Below are positions 10,442 through 22,228 of a stretch of DNA of 64,000 nucleotides, piece after piece. Both the position numbers and the translations under genes were made by a program. The notes under the pieces were generated by a model that saw only the letters and a list, made by a program, of their open reading frames with translations, was not told where the DNA came from and made no database searches. Source of the stretch: Mucidula mucida (lineage: Eukaryota > Basidiomycota > Agaricomycetes > Agaricales > Physalacriaceae); the NCBI GenBank assembly GCA_015501055.1, contig JADNYV010000111.1, positions 1 to 64,000 on the forward strand, in the 5' to 3' direction. Within the stretch, counting starts at the first letter, position 1; each line of letters begins with the position of its first letter.

Positions 10442-12643
10442 GGAATCCTAGAACAGTACTATTCACTGTATTCAGCTCAAAGATACGGATAGTCAAATAC
10501 TGTAGTCGCCCAAAGTAGTCCTATAACTCCGACAAATGATGCAATGATGAATGGCGGCGCAGCTGGTCACTAAGCAATCTTGGTTGGGAGTCAAACGAGG
10601 AACATAACACTTTACGGAGATACGAAATTGCATTCCACGCACCGTTGTGGGAAGAGTCATAAGCGCCAAAATCATCGTCGTCTTCAATTTTACCAGGTCC
10701 GGTTGTCAAGATAACCCCTTAATATCCTTGGGCATCGATACGCGAACCGCAAGCAATAGACAATCGATACCCACGGCGTACACATCGGCGTGGTGGGGAA
10801 CTACAGTCCTCAATCAGCAAGTATCTGCAATCTATTTCGAAAAGCTCGGTGCCGCCGGGACCAAGTCAACTATTAGCCTCATGGACATTTGATGATTAGA
10901 GGAGAAACAGTGCGCCATCCAGTGATGGCGCATGTCGTTTAAATCATATCAGTTTTACAAATTTAATTCGAGAAGACATAGGCTCACCGAGCCAGCAGTA
11001 CAGGACAAGCCAAATCATTTCGTCCTACAGTTCATCGCAAGGTCTGCATAGTCCGCCAAGAAGTCGATTTTCAGAGGGAAGTGAGATGGACCATCATGAA
11101 GACACTCGGACGACCCATGTCCAAAGATTCCGACGAGTGAGATTGATCAAGCGCGCGTATTCGCGCCTATTAAGCCGGATACCCGGGCTTCATGCGCGGT
11201 AGGGACAGTACCTTCACCAATCATCAGGCGCATGCATGGTTTGAATATGCGGCGCAGCTGTGAGACCTAGCCAGAAACGATGTTGCGCGAAATGAGGCGC
11301 GGCATCCGGTGCGATAGAGGATGGAATGCACTATATCGAGAAGTAACCAATGGAAGATGTCCTTGGAAGACGAAGCTTCCGCAGCAGGACCTTGTCATTG
11401 TATCAGACGCGTCGCGTTCACATTAGGGGAAGAGGAACCCTGGTTGCGATACATGAGCAGGCGCACCGCATTGACGCTTGCTACCCTACTCATACTCACC
11501 AATGTTCATCCAGGCGTCTTCAACCAAAGCATGTACCTTCGATCAGCGATGGATGCCCAATAAGAAACTCGAAGCGATTGTGGCGCTTGCGATGAGCATC
11601 CTTGTTTCATGATTTATTTGAACTGCGACGACCCAGGAGTACATGACAGACAGCAGCCTGGGGAATCGCGTGGGGCCTAGCTGAATGTGCGCACAATGAT
11701 TTCTGACGGTGTTGATCTCCGTTAACAAAACTATAGTAGTCTCTCAGCGCTGAGGCGGCGTGTGATTTCTGTCTTTCAATCCACAGATTGCTCACGGCGG
11801 AAACGAGAGACACTAATGACTTCAATGTCCCTGCTGAGTAGCATCCTACTAGGGAGCCCGTCTCCCCAAACCTGATCTCTCACTGGGATGGATTTACCGT
11901 CCGCATCGCTTTTACGCGATCTCAGGCTCGTCCAGACCCGTCAAAGGAAACGCGATTGGATACATCTGGTGATTTCCCAAGTACGATATTGACGACAAAA
12001 TACAAACATTGAAGATCGATCTTTGAAGGTCGGATATCGTCCGCGGACAATACGATTCACATTAACAATACTACGATGAAGGAAAAAGCGAGTATTACTC
12101 TCACCTTTACGTCTACAAGCAGCCTGACCTCAATTGTCAGAATCCTACCGTGCGCGGCGCTGTGTGGGACTTGGGCAAGTCGTGACGCATCATCGGCAAG
12201 GGCGAAGAGCTCCAGACCACTTGTTGATGAGTCGCTTGGTGTGCTTCAGTGGCGTTTGTCATATGCGTACAGAAAGCTGGGGGTTATCAGTGGCTTGGAT
12301 GGGCGGCCGAGTTCGTTGAAAAGGATGCCCTTCGGAATTCGACTCTTCTTTGAGGGAGAAGCGTGCAAAAGAATGTTTAAAGTCCGTGATTAGTACGTCC
12401 TCAAATGAAGTGGGATCTTCCTTTTTACTGCAGTCAAGAAATGCTGGGTGAGGCACGAGCACAGCCACATTACCTCTTGCTTCCTGCCATGATTAAGAAC
12501 TTTTGGCAATCTGTTTCATTGGCGACCTATTCAATATCCCAAAGCTTCAGTGGATACACTCAAGTATGACTCTATGTACCGGAGCGGCCGGAAATCCTTC
12601 GTTCAGGTGCAGAGAGGATCATTCAACGTGACTCGCAAGGAAC
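10442..12643. other. Gene-poor stretch, no supported gene
   Basis: Short overlapping frames only. A perfect hairpin (TGCGCCATC, 4-base loop, GATGGCGCA) lies at about 10911-10932, too isolated to interpret. Frames at 11321-11595 and 12076-12393 show no domain or intron logic. The stretch may be old, decayed sequence. Confidence 0.35.
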
Positions 12644-13501
12644 TCAAAGCTTTCCTGGCCACAAACGGACGGGCTTATAGCAGTGTAGCGCGCGCGTGAG
12701 AAAGATGAGAGTGAGTTTTCTCTGCCACTCTAATAGTGTAGACGATGATATCACGGTATAGACTGTATATGCCCCAATCATATCGACTGCTGAATGTTGC
12801 CCTGCTCGACTTGGTGCGTCGTCCCTCAAATGATGCTCCATTCCAGTCTTATGCTGTTGTCAGGCGGCGACTGCATCCATTTTACCGCCGACGGGTCGCT
12901 CCAGTGCAAGATGCCCGCCAATATCAGATGGTTCATACCCGTCCACAGCACCGTCGCGCTCCCCAGCTCCTTCGACGCCACGCATGTCGCGATACTAAGC
13001 GTGCCCCACGTCGCCAACATCGCCACTAGGCCCTAGTCAGCCACGTTTGGACGAAAGATTGCGGAAAACGACGTACATATGGACGGTGTCACGGCGGGCC
13101 CTGACCTAGCAGCCACGATATGACCGACGCCAACGGCGGTGGTCATGCATGCGATAGCCTGGTTGAATCCTGGCGCGGCTGCCGCGTCAGAGATGTGCTG
13201 GATAAATACGACAATAACTTTCAAATGACTGGAAGGAAAAGTGCCATAAAGTCTGCTGTATGATCCGACAGCGTGATGGGGTTGTTGTATATGGCGCTCG
13301 GGCTGACTGTGAGGACGACAGCGACGAGGAGGTCGCGTAGCCTTTGATTGCGATTATGCTGGTCATGGTAGTTGGAGGAAGAGATTGAGAAGCAGGGCTG
13401 ACGTGTTTCAAACGTCGGTCCTTGACGGTATGGACTCTTTTCGTTCGTGTTACAATAACTCTGATAGTTTTGGTGCAGGCTCTAGACACCCTCGTAGCCA
13501 C
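12644..13501 (-). pseudogene. Possible decayed multi-pass membrane protein (DUF6534-like?)
   Basis: Minus-strand fragments in different frames contain hydrophobic runs (TWGTLSIATCVASKELGSATVLWTG, QAIACMTTAVGVGHIVAA) and a 'SPPDNSI...' step before a lost frame. This faintly recalls the final transmembrane segments and the P.N.I motif of DUF6534-type fungal membrane proteins. Frame breaks are numerous. This is a weak call from general appearance only; the stretch could equally be non-coding. Confidence 0.2.
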
Positions 13502-14649
13502 CGACTGCCCGCTAGACTATCATCATCATGCTCTTAGCAACGTCCTTCCCCGGACCCAACCATCGGCTAGATGCTACCGCCGGCTCTTTCCAGCGCATAC
13601 CCCCAGCGCTACTCGGCATGATCATATCTGACCCTTCTAGCATGCGCGCTTAATCCGACTGGCATCAGCCGATATTATCTTTCGCCTCTCATGCTCTCAA
13701 TCACCCTTCTAGCGTGTGCCCTCGTCAATCCCAGCCGGACCCATATCAGTCGGCATCACCTCCCCCACTCTAATGCTCTCGTCGGCTCCTGTTCCGTTCC
13801 AAGGAGCTAGACGAGTTGCTGTCTTCGTCTTTGGAGACGCTATCCCGGTCCATTTCCATCAAAGCGTCAGCTACACGCATACATACAATTGCAACTATCT
13901 ATACAAAGGAGCTGCTTACATGGGGATGTCGGTGATTCCGATACTGTCGTCGCAGAAGCGCTCTCAAAACATTTCTTTTCATCGATTCGCGCATGAACAT
14001 GTTGGGTTAAGTCTTCCGACTGCGCTGGATGCATCGGCAGCTTAGATCAGCGGAACGTGCGTTCACGTTCAATGTCCAGTCGGTTTCCGAACCATGGTAA
14101 GTTCCAATGCATGTCCCGAATCGTTTGCAGATTTTTAATTGACATCCACAGTAGGATCTCCCATTGGAACGTTCTCTTCACAACAAAGACGCGGCGAGTC
14201 GCCAAAAATGGAAACACTCGGCTGGTCTTTTTGTGGACCTGTGGCCTTTCTTTCATTTCGTCCAAATCGGGAAGCACAATGGGCGGCCACACGTCCACAA
14301 CGGCAGTGGCATGACACGTTTGACGCCTATATAGAGGAGCGCCGACGTTTGTTGAAACCCCACAAAGTTTTCTGTCCATACGACCCAATAATCGACTTTC
14401 CCCGTTTAAATCTTTCGAGTTATGGCAGCCCAGTATGTGCTTATACGAAGTATCGCGCGTTCAATTTAATCCTCCTGTAGATCCACGTTGAAATCATGCT
14501 CTTCATGTCAAGCCGCATTCACGTCTTATAGCCAACATCCACCCTTCGCCGGCATTCCTCAAGCAAAGGCTCCGTTCCAATGCCTCACCAATTTGACCGT
14601 CGACACCCATAGCCGGGGGTCCTCGCTTACGAACAAAGGCAACTACACC
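13502..14649. other. No supported gene
   Basis: Open frames at 13716-14045 and 14139-14480 (both about 110 residues, plus strand) have no recognisable domain and overlap equally long minus-strand frames. The 14488-14649 part is in frame with F-box gene 2 but lacks an ATG. Its similarity to residues 14-43 of F-box gene 1 suggests either an upstream exon or an old common leader. Confidence 0.35.
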
Positions 14650-15855
14650 ATGGCTCTTCACACCGGAGCCTTGATCGCTGGCCTCCCTATCGAGTTGATC
14701 ATCATGATATTCCAATACGCGTGTAACGACATCCAATGCTGGCTCACCGCACTCTCCCTCAGCCTCGTCTCTCGCGAATGGCGCTCCATCGCACACGCAC
14801 TCCCCGAACTCTGGACACATATCGTCGTGGACATCAGACGCACAGGACGCTTGGAAATGGTATTGTGGTACCTGCATCTCTCTCGCGATGCCCCGCTGGA
14901 CGTGAAGATAGATATTCTAGGCGATGAGTGGGAATCCGAGCACACGCTGAGTTTGCGTCAAGTTTTTCGGAACGCGACGAGGTGGCAGCGGGCAGATATT
15001 CGGTGTTCGTCGGAGGATCTTCAAGTCTTGAAAGGGATTAAGAAAGTGGGCGTGTCGATGTTGGAGATCCTGAGGTTTGATGTAGCTGGTAGTGGGTTGG
15101 AGGTGGAGAAGTGCAAGGCGTTTTGGGATGCGCCGAGGTTGAGGGAGTATGCGCCTGGTGGTGTGGCTCCAAGCGAGTGTGTGGTTGCTTGGGGTCAGCT
15201 AAAGACGGTGGTGATCAGAGATTTCTTTGATGAGGAGCTGTTTGAGGGTCTGCGCGATGCCGAGGGGATGGAGGAACTGGTTATGGATGAAGAGTGCTTT
15301 TTTGGCACTGCGTTTGGGGCTGGGATGTCGATCCCGCTTTCAGCTTCGAGGTTGACGATGAGGTCTGTCCCGCGTCTTGTGGATAGCACGTTTATGGGAG
15401 CATTTGTGCTTCCTTCTCTTACGGTCGTCGACATTTCCATCGCACACGGCAGCGCTGTGGATTCGCGTTTCGTTCCGAGCCTTGTTGGGATGTTGAAGCG
15501 CTCGGAGTGTTCGCTCAGAGAGCTCACGTTGGTCAACGTTCCTCTCGACGATGAAGCGGTTTTGAATATCCTGGTGTGTACACCTCAGCTCCGTGCTCTG
15601 GCGCTCCATGAGCCGGCGAGGGAGCATTGTATCACGAATGCTTTCCTTTCTACTGTGTCGCTGCCCGAGCTGCGAAAGTTGGATTTGGTTTGGAGTTATG
15701 ATGCATGTGAGGAGCGCGTGCTCGACTTGGTTGAGCGGTTGGAGAAGCTGGAGGCTGTTGTCTTGGGCAGGCGGTTTGGGTTAGAGTTGAGTGAGACGAC
15801 TGTCGAAGGGATGAATGTGCTTAGAAAGGGCGGACTAATGGTCAGTCAGTGGTAG
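14650..15855 (+). CDS. F-box protein with leucine-rich-like C-terminal region (paralog 2)
   Basis: Single-exon, 401 residues from ATG 14650. The frame is open upstream to 14488 but without ATG. The F-box is at about residues 12-52 (GLPIELIIMIFQYA...LSLVSREWRSIAHALPELW). The rest carries repeated leucine-rich strips (LRELTLVNVPLDDEAV, LRALALHEP, LRKLDLVWS) and ends VVLGRRFGLELS...GLMVSQW. It is an apparently intact paralog of 2738-4285. Expected role: Skp1-binding substrate adaptor for an SCF ubiquitin ligase; target unknown. It lies directly next to kinase cassette copy 1. Confidence 0.82.
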   Translation: MALHTGALIAGLPIELIIMIFQYACNDIQCWLTALSLSLVSREWRSIAHALPELWTHIVVDIRRTGRLEMVLWYLHLSRDAPLDVKIDILGDEWESEHTLSLRQVFRNATRWQRADIRCSSEDLQVLKGIKKVGVSMLEILRFDVAGSGLEVEKCKAFWDAPRLREYAPGGVAPSECVVAWGQLKTVVIRDFFDEELFEGLRDAEGMEELVMDEECFFGTAFGAGMSIPLSASRLTMRSVPRLVDSTFMGAFVLPSLTVVDISIAHGSAVDSRFVPSLVGMLKRSECSLRELTLVNVPLDDEAVLNILVCTPQLRALALHEPAREHCITNAFLSTVSLPELRKLDLVWSYDACEERVLDLVERLEKLEAVVLGRRFGLELSETTVEGMNVLRKGGLMVSQW

Positions 15856-15984
15856 ATATGGTGCTAGGTTACGGTCTACTTATGCCGTATGATTCTCTTG
15901 TGGCATTAGTGTTTCATCTGTTCATGTTAGTGTTTCCTCTGTTCTTGTTCGTACAAGTGTTCTGTTAGGTTAATGTGACATGTA

Positions 15985-16256
15985 CCTTTTTTCGTACAAG
16001 CCGTGTTCTTAGTAAAGGCAGAAAGTGAAGCTCTCTGTCCATTTAAAGTTCCTTGTCGTTGTACACCTGCTTCTCCGTTTCTGCTTCGAACGCAACCTCT
16101 TCATCTATCGAAGGTCGTTGTGCATGCGACTGCTATGAGTTTCCCTGACAATCAAGTAATCACTTCTCCCGGGGAGATTCGCTTCGGGTGTGATCAATCA
16201 CAGCTGGCTATTTTTCGAAAAAGTACACTCGAAGAAAAATGAATAAGCATTGAAAG
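15985..16256. repeat. 3' flank of kinase cassette copy 1
   Basis: The sequence ACCTTTTTTCG...CAAGCCGTGTTCTTAGTAAAGGCAG at 15985-16025 recurs at 21787-21830. The part next to the kinase stop (TGACAATCAAGTAATCA, the CGAAAAAGTACACTCGAAGAAAAA stretch, 16146-16240) recurs inverted at 55845-55940. The shared flanks show that whole cassettes, not only the kinase reading frames, were duplicated. Confidence 0.6.
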
Positions 16257-18375
16257 TTAGATAGAAGGCGAATACGAGAGATCATCGTCGCCAATAACAG
16301 CCGCTCGTTCAACGTATTCACCGTCAATGAACTTATCCAGACGCTCCTTCTCCGAAACGTAATCGAAGCTCTTCGCGCGAAGACTGCCTCTATCGAAGTC
16401 AGTGAACCTGAGGCGCCCAGAATGATCCTCTAATATGTTAGTCGCGCGCACGTCCCGTTGAAGCACTCCGGCTTCGTGAATACTGTTTAACATCGCTCTC
16501 AGTTCCTCCCTAAGTTCGAGTACGATAAGCATCAACAAGAAGGTTGAATGTATCAAGACTTACTTTTGTTTAGTCGAGAGGTACACCTTATGCTCGTCGT
16601 CCATTCGATGGGCAAGCGAATCTCCAGCATCGGATAACATGATCGCGTACACGTCGGCCGCCGCGTTTTCCCGGACACCAAGAAGTGACGGTATACAAGA
16701 GACACCCGCCTTTTCCAAGTGCCGATATATATGTACCTCGTGTCTCAGACGTCGAATGCTTTCCTCCCCAGTAGCAATCTTGAGGATAAAGGAGGGATAA
16801 CCTGCTTCTGAATCTTGCAGGCAAAGGTCGGGGTCAATGGTGACGCGAAACACAGAACCTACAGCTCCCACACCGAGGCTTCTGTCGGCAACGATGCTGA
16901 TATACTCTCGAGGCTCGTAACGTCGTTTCTTGACGGCTGCAGGCGGAAAAAGAAGAAGAGGAGCGGGAGAGTCGAAGTGGTCGTATCGAAAGAAGACTGC
17001 AACCAGAGGAAATGAGCCGATCGTATCGATCAAGTCCTGATACTATCCGTGAGCTTTGATAATAAAACAGAAAACCAACAGGTGCCATACTTTAATGCTG
17101 GGCACAAGGCGGGTCGTGGACGGTTTCCTTCTCTTAGATCGGCGTCCCTGTGCAGGCAACGTCGTTTTCCTCTTTCCCAGGACATCGTTTTAGAGTAAGG
17201 GCAGCCTCTGAAGAGCGTCGAACGTCACAGCCATGTCCAACGCCACCATCCTCCGTATGACGGCTCCTTACACGAACGGATGTCAATCATATCCGACAAG
17301 TATAACGTTTGCGTTTCCCGGTGACGAACACCGATCCTGACAAAGTTCCCGCAGTCAAAAATGAGTGTCGATGCATCGACTTTAACCGCCGTGACCCAGG
17401 CCTAGCGTAGTCAATGAGTTAAACGTCCCAAAACCGATGAGAGAAGATGACCTTTTGTACATAGTCCTCGCATTTAGGAGTGTATACCCCATATCTTTCG
17501 GGCGCCGTTTCGATAGGGCCTACATCTTTTGGCCGCTGAGCCACTTCAGGACGTCCGCGGCGGCTTCGGCGCGGTCCCTCTGTAACTGGGAGTGTCCATA
17601 GAGTTGTCGAGGCATCGAGCGGCTGTGGGCGAGGAACAGGTAGGACATCGTTCGAAAAACGCGAATGGAACTGCCAAGGAAAGGCTCCTATGGTCTCGAG
17701 GTCTGACATGGCTTCCGTGAGCGGCTGTTCATCTGTGCAGAACACCATGCATGAGTTGAACCTGTGGAAGTTCTTTAACAGACGGTTGATAGTAGCCCTG
17801 TTTTTTCTATTATAACGTTTCAGCTCCCCTGGAAGAGGAAACAGGCCTAAAGACAGGTTTTGAGAAGCAAATTTCTCTTCTATAAGAGTGGGCTTGAGAT
17901 GAGCGGAGGGAGACATCCACTGGAGCACCGTAATCACTTCCGGCTGGGAGTTATGAAGAAGAAGTTTGGAGGCGACCCCCGACGATGTCATGGCTAGACC
18001 GTTTTTACGAAGAGCGACAATGTCTGGTGCGTCAGTGCCCATTGGCATGAGATCATCTGTGTAGACGTAATAAGATCCATCATTTAGCGCGTCAAGTTTA
18101 TCCGAGAAGGAATCTAATGCGCGATAGAGATCGACTGCCAAGCAAGGAAGGATTCTCACGCGCTTCAGCGTAAAGTTTTTCGCAATGTGACCGTCCAGAA
18201 AGTGCAGTGGTGGCGATGGCGTAGGAGGCGAGATTGATTCGCTCCTCTTCATAGAAGGAGGATTGAAATCAAGTTTCTGCCGTTCAGTGGGTAATGGATC
18301 ATCTGGCGTGATGTCCTGGTTGCGTGCAGGAGGAGATGTCTCCGGGCTTGTAATCCATAGAGTACGAGGGGGCAT
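16257..18375 (-). pseudogene. Atypical protein kinase, cassette copy 1 (inactivated)
   Basis: Same exon plan as the intact copies: exon 1 17461-18375, exon 2 17091-17401, exon 3 16564-17036, exon 4 16257-16509, with introns of 59, 54 and 54 bp. Exon 2 is 311 bp instead of 315: a CTGA deletion near 17250 shifts the frame. Near 17190 a GAA codon of the intact copies is TAA. In the catalytic loop the usual HRD is QRD (GVLQRDVRATNIL). The glycine loop (LGVGAVGSVFRV) and DFD remain. Three independent lesions make this a pseudogene. An in-frame loss of one Phe codon occurs in exon 1 (KLDFNPPS against KLFDFNPPS). Confidence 0.8.
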
Positions 18376-18717
18376 TTGTCGACGCGGCAAGTAACTGTAC
18401 GAGGACGGAAATCAACATGATCACGTTCCCGATTACATTCGCACGCGGATCCAGGTTCATGATGTCAATGCCAAATCAGACCGTCTCTTTCTAACCCCAT
18501 CTGGATCTGGCCGTGTCGTAATCTCATAGCAGCCTGGTTAGCTTCCGGACCATATTTATTACATATCGTTATCGTCGTGAATTGTGTTTAGCTATGCTTC
18601 CGGCTTACACTCCGTTTCTTCCATGGACCATCAAATGCATACCATGTGTTTGAACAGCCTCTTCAGTGATTGCCGCCCTTGTTGTCAATCTGGATGTTTG
18701 TGAACAGCCCCCAACAA

Positions 18718-18719
18718 TA
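18718..18719. other. Empty insertion site (TA) matching the MITE in cassette copy 2
   Basis: The sequence GAACAGCCCCCAACAATAAG is uninterrupted here, whereas in cassette copy 2 the same sequence is split at this TA by the 244-bp inverted-repeat element at 24778-25021. This is the pre-insertion state. Confidence 0.75.
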
Positions 18720-18766
18720 AGCTGTTGACGGTGCTTAACTGCTTTTTGTTCTTTAAGTCTCAGGCC

Positions 18767-18819
18767 TCTATAAAAGACCACCTTGTGGGAAGAATCTCTC
18801 TCAATCCCGCCCTGCCATG
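18767..18819 (+). promoter_or_regulatory. Orphan gene C promoter and start codon, cassette copy 1
   Basis: TCTATAAAAG (18767-18776), then GTGGGAAG (18785-18792), then ATG 18817 (MNPPEN...). The same TATA, GTGGGAAG and ATG spacing precedes gene C at 25071 (+) and 53152 (-). Homology to gene C is lost within about 20 codons, so only the promoter and start survive, divergent from the kinase pseudogene. Confidence 0.6.
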
Positions 18820-18918
18820 AATCCGCCAGAGAATGTCGTAGCAGAGACTACGAACGTCGAAAATGTTAACAGTGTATTCTATCACCAAACAACTTGAAAA
18901 AGTCCGACGTTCTGGTCA

Positions 18919-19647
18919 TCAACCCATTATATATGTGCCCTCTTTGCACAACTTCATAAACTTACTGAACCCTGTGGACATTTCCTCGAAGCAGTCTAAA
19001 TCCTCCGCCTCCGCCTCCGCCAGCGCCGCCTTTCCCTGTTCCATCACCCGCTCGACTACGCTGGCCATCATCTGCGCCGCCTCATGGTAAACCACCTGAT
19101 TGTTATCGCTCATGCGCATGAGCAAATACAGCCCCCGCATTCCAACTCTCTCAAGCGCGATGGGACACTCAGCTAGCCCATTGATCTTCACGAGGTGGTA
19201 CGGCACGTCTATCAGGGCTTCGATGTCCATACCGCCACCGCCACCGTTGAGTGCTGCGAGCAGGGCGAACGGGTCTCCCCGGGTGCTCCGCTCCTCGCGC
19301 GTCCAACCATTCAGCACCTGCAAAGCCCTCCCGATCACGACTGAGGCGCCCTTCGTGGCAGCCTCATTGTCCTTGGTGTCTATGACAGCTTTGATACCTG
19401 CGGCCAGGAATAACTGCTTTGCGCCTTCGGGTGAGAGCTCCTTCTCCGCGGCGATGGTCTGGAAATGTGCGAGGTATGCGATACCGCCACGGAGGACTTT
19501 GCCCTTGAACCAATGGAACCCGGAATACCGGTACTCCCACCAGGTATCGATTCCTTCGACTTCTTCTTCAAAGACCTCGTCTGTCTCGAAATCCTCGGGG
19601 TCCTCTTCGCCTATGCGAATATGTTTGAGACGTAGTGAGCCGCCCAT
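18919..19647 (-). CDS. Hypothetical protein, 242 residues
   Basis: An uninterrupted ORF with ATG at 19647. The amino-terminal part is acidic (EEDPEDFETDEVFEEEVEGIDTWW). It is followed by helix-rich sequence with several evenly spaced hydrophobic helices (EGAKQLFLAAGIKAVIDT, ASVVIGRALQVLNGW, ERVGMRGLYLLMRMSD, HEAAQMMASVVERVMEQGKAALAEAEAEDLD). The pattern could suit an armadillo-like or other alpha-solenoid fold, but no family is recognised. Codon use looks real and the opposite-strand frame is a shadow. Confidence 0.6.
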   Translation of the reverse strand: MGGSLRLKHIRIGEEDPEDFETDEVFEEEVEGIDTWWEYRYSGFHWFKGKVLRGGIAYLAHFQTIAAEKELSPEGAKQLFLAAGIKAVIDTKDNEAATKGASVVIGRALQVLNGWTREERSTRGDPFALLAALNGGGGGMDIEALIDVPYHLVKINGLAECPIALERVGMRGLYLLMRMSDNNQVVYHEAAQMMASVVERVMEQGKAALAEAEAEDLDCFEEMSTGFSKFMKLCKEGTYIMG

Positions 19648-20043
19648 GATGGTGTGAGAGAGAAGGTGAGTCTGAAACCTGTCTTAAAATCAGAGCCTCG
19701 CGAATTGTCGGTCCCGCCCTATCATCTGACAAGCGCATCGTAGCACCAAAATGTCTCATGAGTCTAAGTCTTGACGCGTGGTGCCTTTGGATGCCCGTAC
19801 ATCGCGCCTCGTTCTGGTCAACTGACGCGGTGAGTGGAAATCTCATGTGCATACTTGGCCGCAGCCGGTACGTCGTCGCTGCCACATTATGGCGTTATTG
19901 GAAGGAGTTAAGGGTCGAGTTATGATGTCTGTATGAGATGAAGGGGTCAGATCCATTTCCTTGGTCGATTTTATTCGTGAATGCTTTACCACAGTATCTA
20001 GAGGTGCACAGCCACTCACTACCGTTTTTGCGCTCTTGCCATC

Positions 20044-21393
20044 ATGATCCTTCAAACTATCAGCAGTATGCTTTCTAAGCGGAGCCACCCACAGCGCATT
20101 ACAGCCGCTTCATCTGAGCGTGCGCCCCCAGAGCTAATAGACCTTATCATTTCCCATCTAGTCGACGACAAGGCTACACTTCTATCGTGCGCACTCGTTC
20201 ACAGCACATGGACCCGCACGAGCCGGCATTACCTTCCCCCTCTCACGCTCGTCGTATCGTGCCCGACTCGTGCTAGGGAGCTTTCCAAGCTTCTTTCCTC
20301 ACCGCGGGATACACTCTCCCCTTCCATCGCAGCCATCACGCTTGTCGGCTATACGTCTTCATCCCTCTTTGAGCGTGATACGGGGGCTGTTGTCCGTGGT
20401 ACACCACGCCAGTACAAAACGCTCATCAGAGCTCTGAAGCACAACGATAACACTAGAAGGAGGTGGAGGATGATGCTCAAGCTTTCGTCCTATACGCCCA
20501 GGTGTTTGCGCATCATGCCTGACTCGCAGTGATTACATGGCAGTCGTGGGCTGTTCGCAGTGTCTGTCACACCTTCGTATGTCGATTTCAGCACGATTGG
20601 GCGCACTTCAGAAAGGCGGCAAGACCAAAAGCGACAGATGCGCTTGTTGGTGTTACCTTTCAGCATTCGTTCCTCGTGCCCCATGCGGACTTCGCGTACC
20701 GCTGGCATCACGTCTACAGACAATTGACCTTCCATCCGACTATCATGATTATCGACATCTTCACTACTGTCCCGCATGCTATCGTGCATTCCTCTGTTGA
20801 TGCCGTTCGAACACTACAGCCCAAGTCAACAGAACATCTATCACCATCCGAATTAGAAGAAGGGCTTCTTCATGAAATCCGCCTCCAATTTGAGGCACAT
20901 CAAGTCGTCATCGTCAACGGTGTAAGCATTGATATCGACGGTGAATTTAGCTATTATACACATGTGAGCCTCCAGTCGTTCTAAATTCGAGATGGAAATA
21001 CACCGACCGCGAGGTATGTCATTCGGAAGCGCGACGGTGTGTACTACAATGTGCGGTCCCTTACGCATAGGGCAAGAGACATCGTATCTCCTACGCCACG
21101 AATATACATATGTCAGACGTGCGTTAAATGATGGAGCCATACGCTTCCTCGCAGATATCAAATGTCGTGGTAAGAAGCTTAACGCGACCCAACTTGACGA
21201 TGACTTCCGCATAAGCACCCTCCTGCTTAAGAAATCAGTGGGAAGCTCGTATCGGCGGAAGGGTGGACGCGCACGCACCTCAACGGCTTCTGTGACCAGC
21301 GCTCTGACGGTGACGGTCAAGTCCTCGCCAGCTTTGGGGGGATCGGGGGATACCGCTATGGATTCTAGTTGTATAGGGTCGGTTGGTCGGCCT
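20044..21393 (+). pseudogene. F-box protein remnant (third F-box locus)
   Basis: The first frame (20044-20532, ATG start) has a recognisable F-box at about residues 26-70: PPELIDLIISHLVDDKATLLSCALVHSTWTRTSR, the form common in Agaricomycetes. It ends early at TGA 20530-20532. Two further frames (20529-20984 and 20992-21396) continue on the same strand without recognisable repeats. The shifts between frames suggest a decayed gene, though missed introns are possible. Confidence 0.45.
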
Positions 21394-21396
21394 TGA

Positions 21397-22228
21397 CACG
21401 ATGAGAGTTAGACGACAGTTACTATTACATGCATGATAACGGGATAATACCACAGTCGGTGTAACTCCAGCTCTCCGTCGTATCGTCAGCTATAGGAGCA
21501 GCTCGACAAACTGGCTCAGTAACAGCGGCGGTAGCTGCAAAGGCGACGAAAATAAGGGAGACGAGAGGACGGATCATTATGGTGCTGGCAGAGAGGCTGC
21601 GTCACGTTGTGACTGACTGTCTGTACCGGACCACAATTCGCTGCTCTGCATATAGGATAGAGGCGGCACTAAACAGGTCTTCCTAGCGGATAGAGAAGCA
21701 AGATCAGATAAAACTTTGTAGCTAGCACAATAATAATATTCACTACTCTTGACTATCATCACTGTCATCATCACCAACATGATATATACCTTTTTTCGTT
21801 CAAGCCGTGTTCTTAGTAAAGGCAGAAAGTGAACCCAAGTAAGTACAATAATATATCATACGTGGCGGCTACTAGCTTCTCATCTACGCTGATATGTCTA
21901 CGCCAAAAAGATCATGCTAAATTATCCTTTGTCAATCGTGACTCTCTCTAAGGTCCTTGACGATGTCCGCCTGCTTCTCCGTTTCGCGAGGAGACGAACA
22001 GGAGCAAAAGTTCGTTCATTGCCCAAAAGTATTCGGTAGACTTGGTCGGCAAGCGTTACAGGTACGTCGTAGGGGAACACAGTGCCATTGGAGATTGAGT
22101 GCGCCGCCCATGATGGCGGGAGAGCGAAGGCTGCAGATCGATTCGCTTCGCATGGTCAAAGAACAACTCCCTACAATTGGATAATCGTCGAAGAAGGACA
22201 GTCGAAGACGAGTAAATAAGCATGACAC
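21397..22228. repeat. 3' flank of cassette copy 2, with a scrap of gene B
   Basis: 21397-21784 holds no recognisable gene. From 21787 the sequence matches the flank of cassette copy 1 (CAAGCCGTGTTCTTAGTAAAGG). At about 22035-22068 a ~35-bp piece (TTGGTCGGCAAGCGTTACAG and following) matches gene B near 5665-5700. Gene B was therefore once convergent with this kinase copy too. Confidence 0.5.

Noticed and set aside
10911..10932. Perfect 9-bp hairpin resembling an intrinsic terminator
   Set aside because: No T tract, no gene ending nearby, and rho-independent terminators are not expected in a fungal nuclear genome.
22080..22130. Possible duplicate of the start of the gene at 18919-19647 (GCCGCCCATGATGG shared)
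   Set aside because: Only about 16 bases match and flanks diverge; too short to separate from chance.
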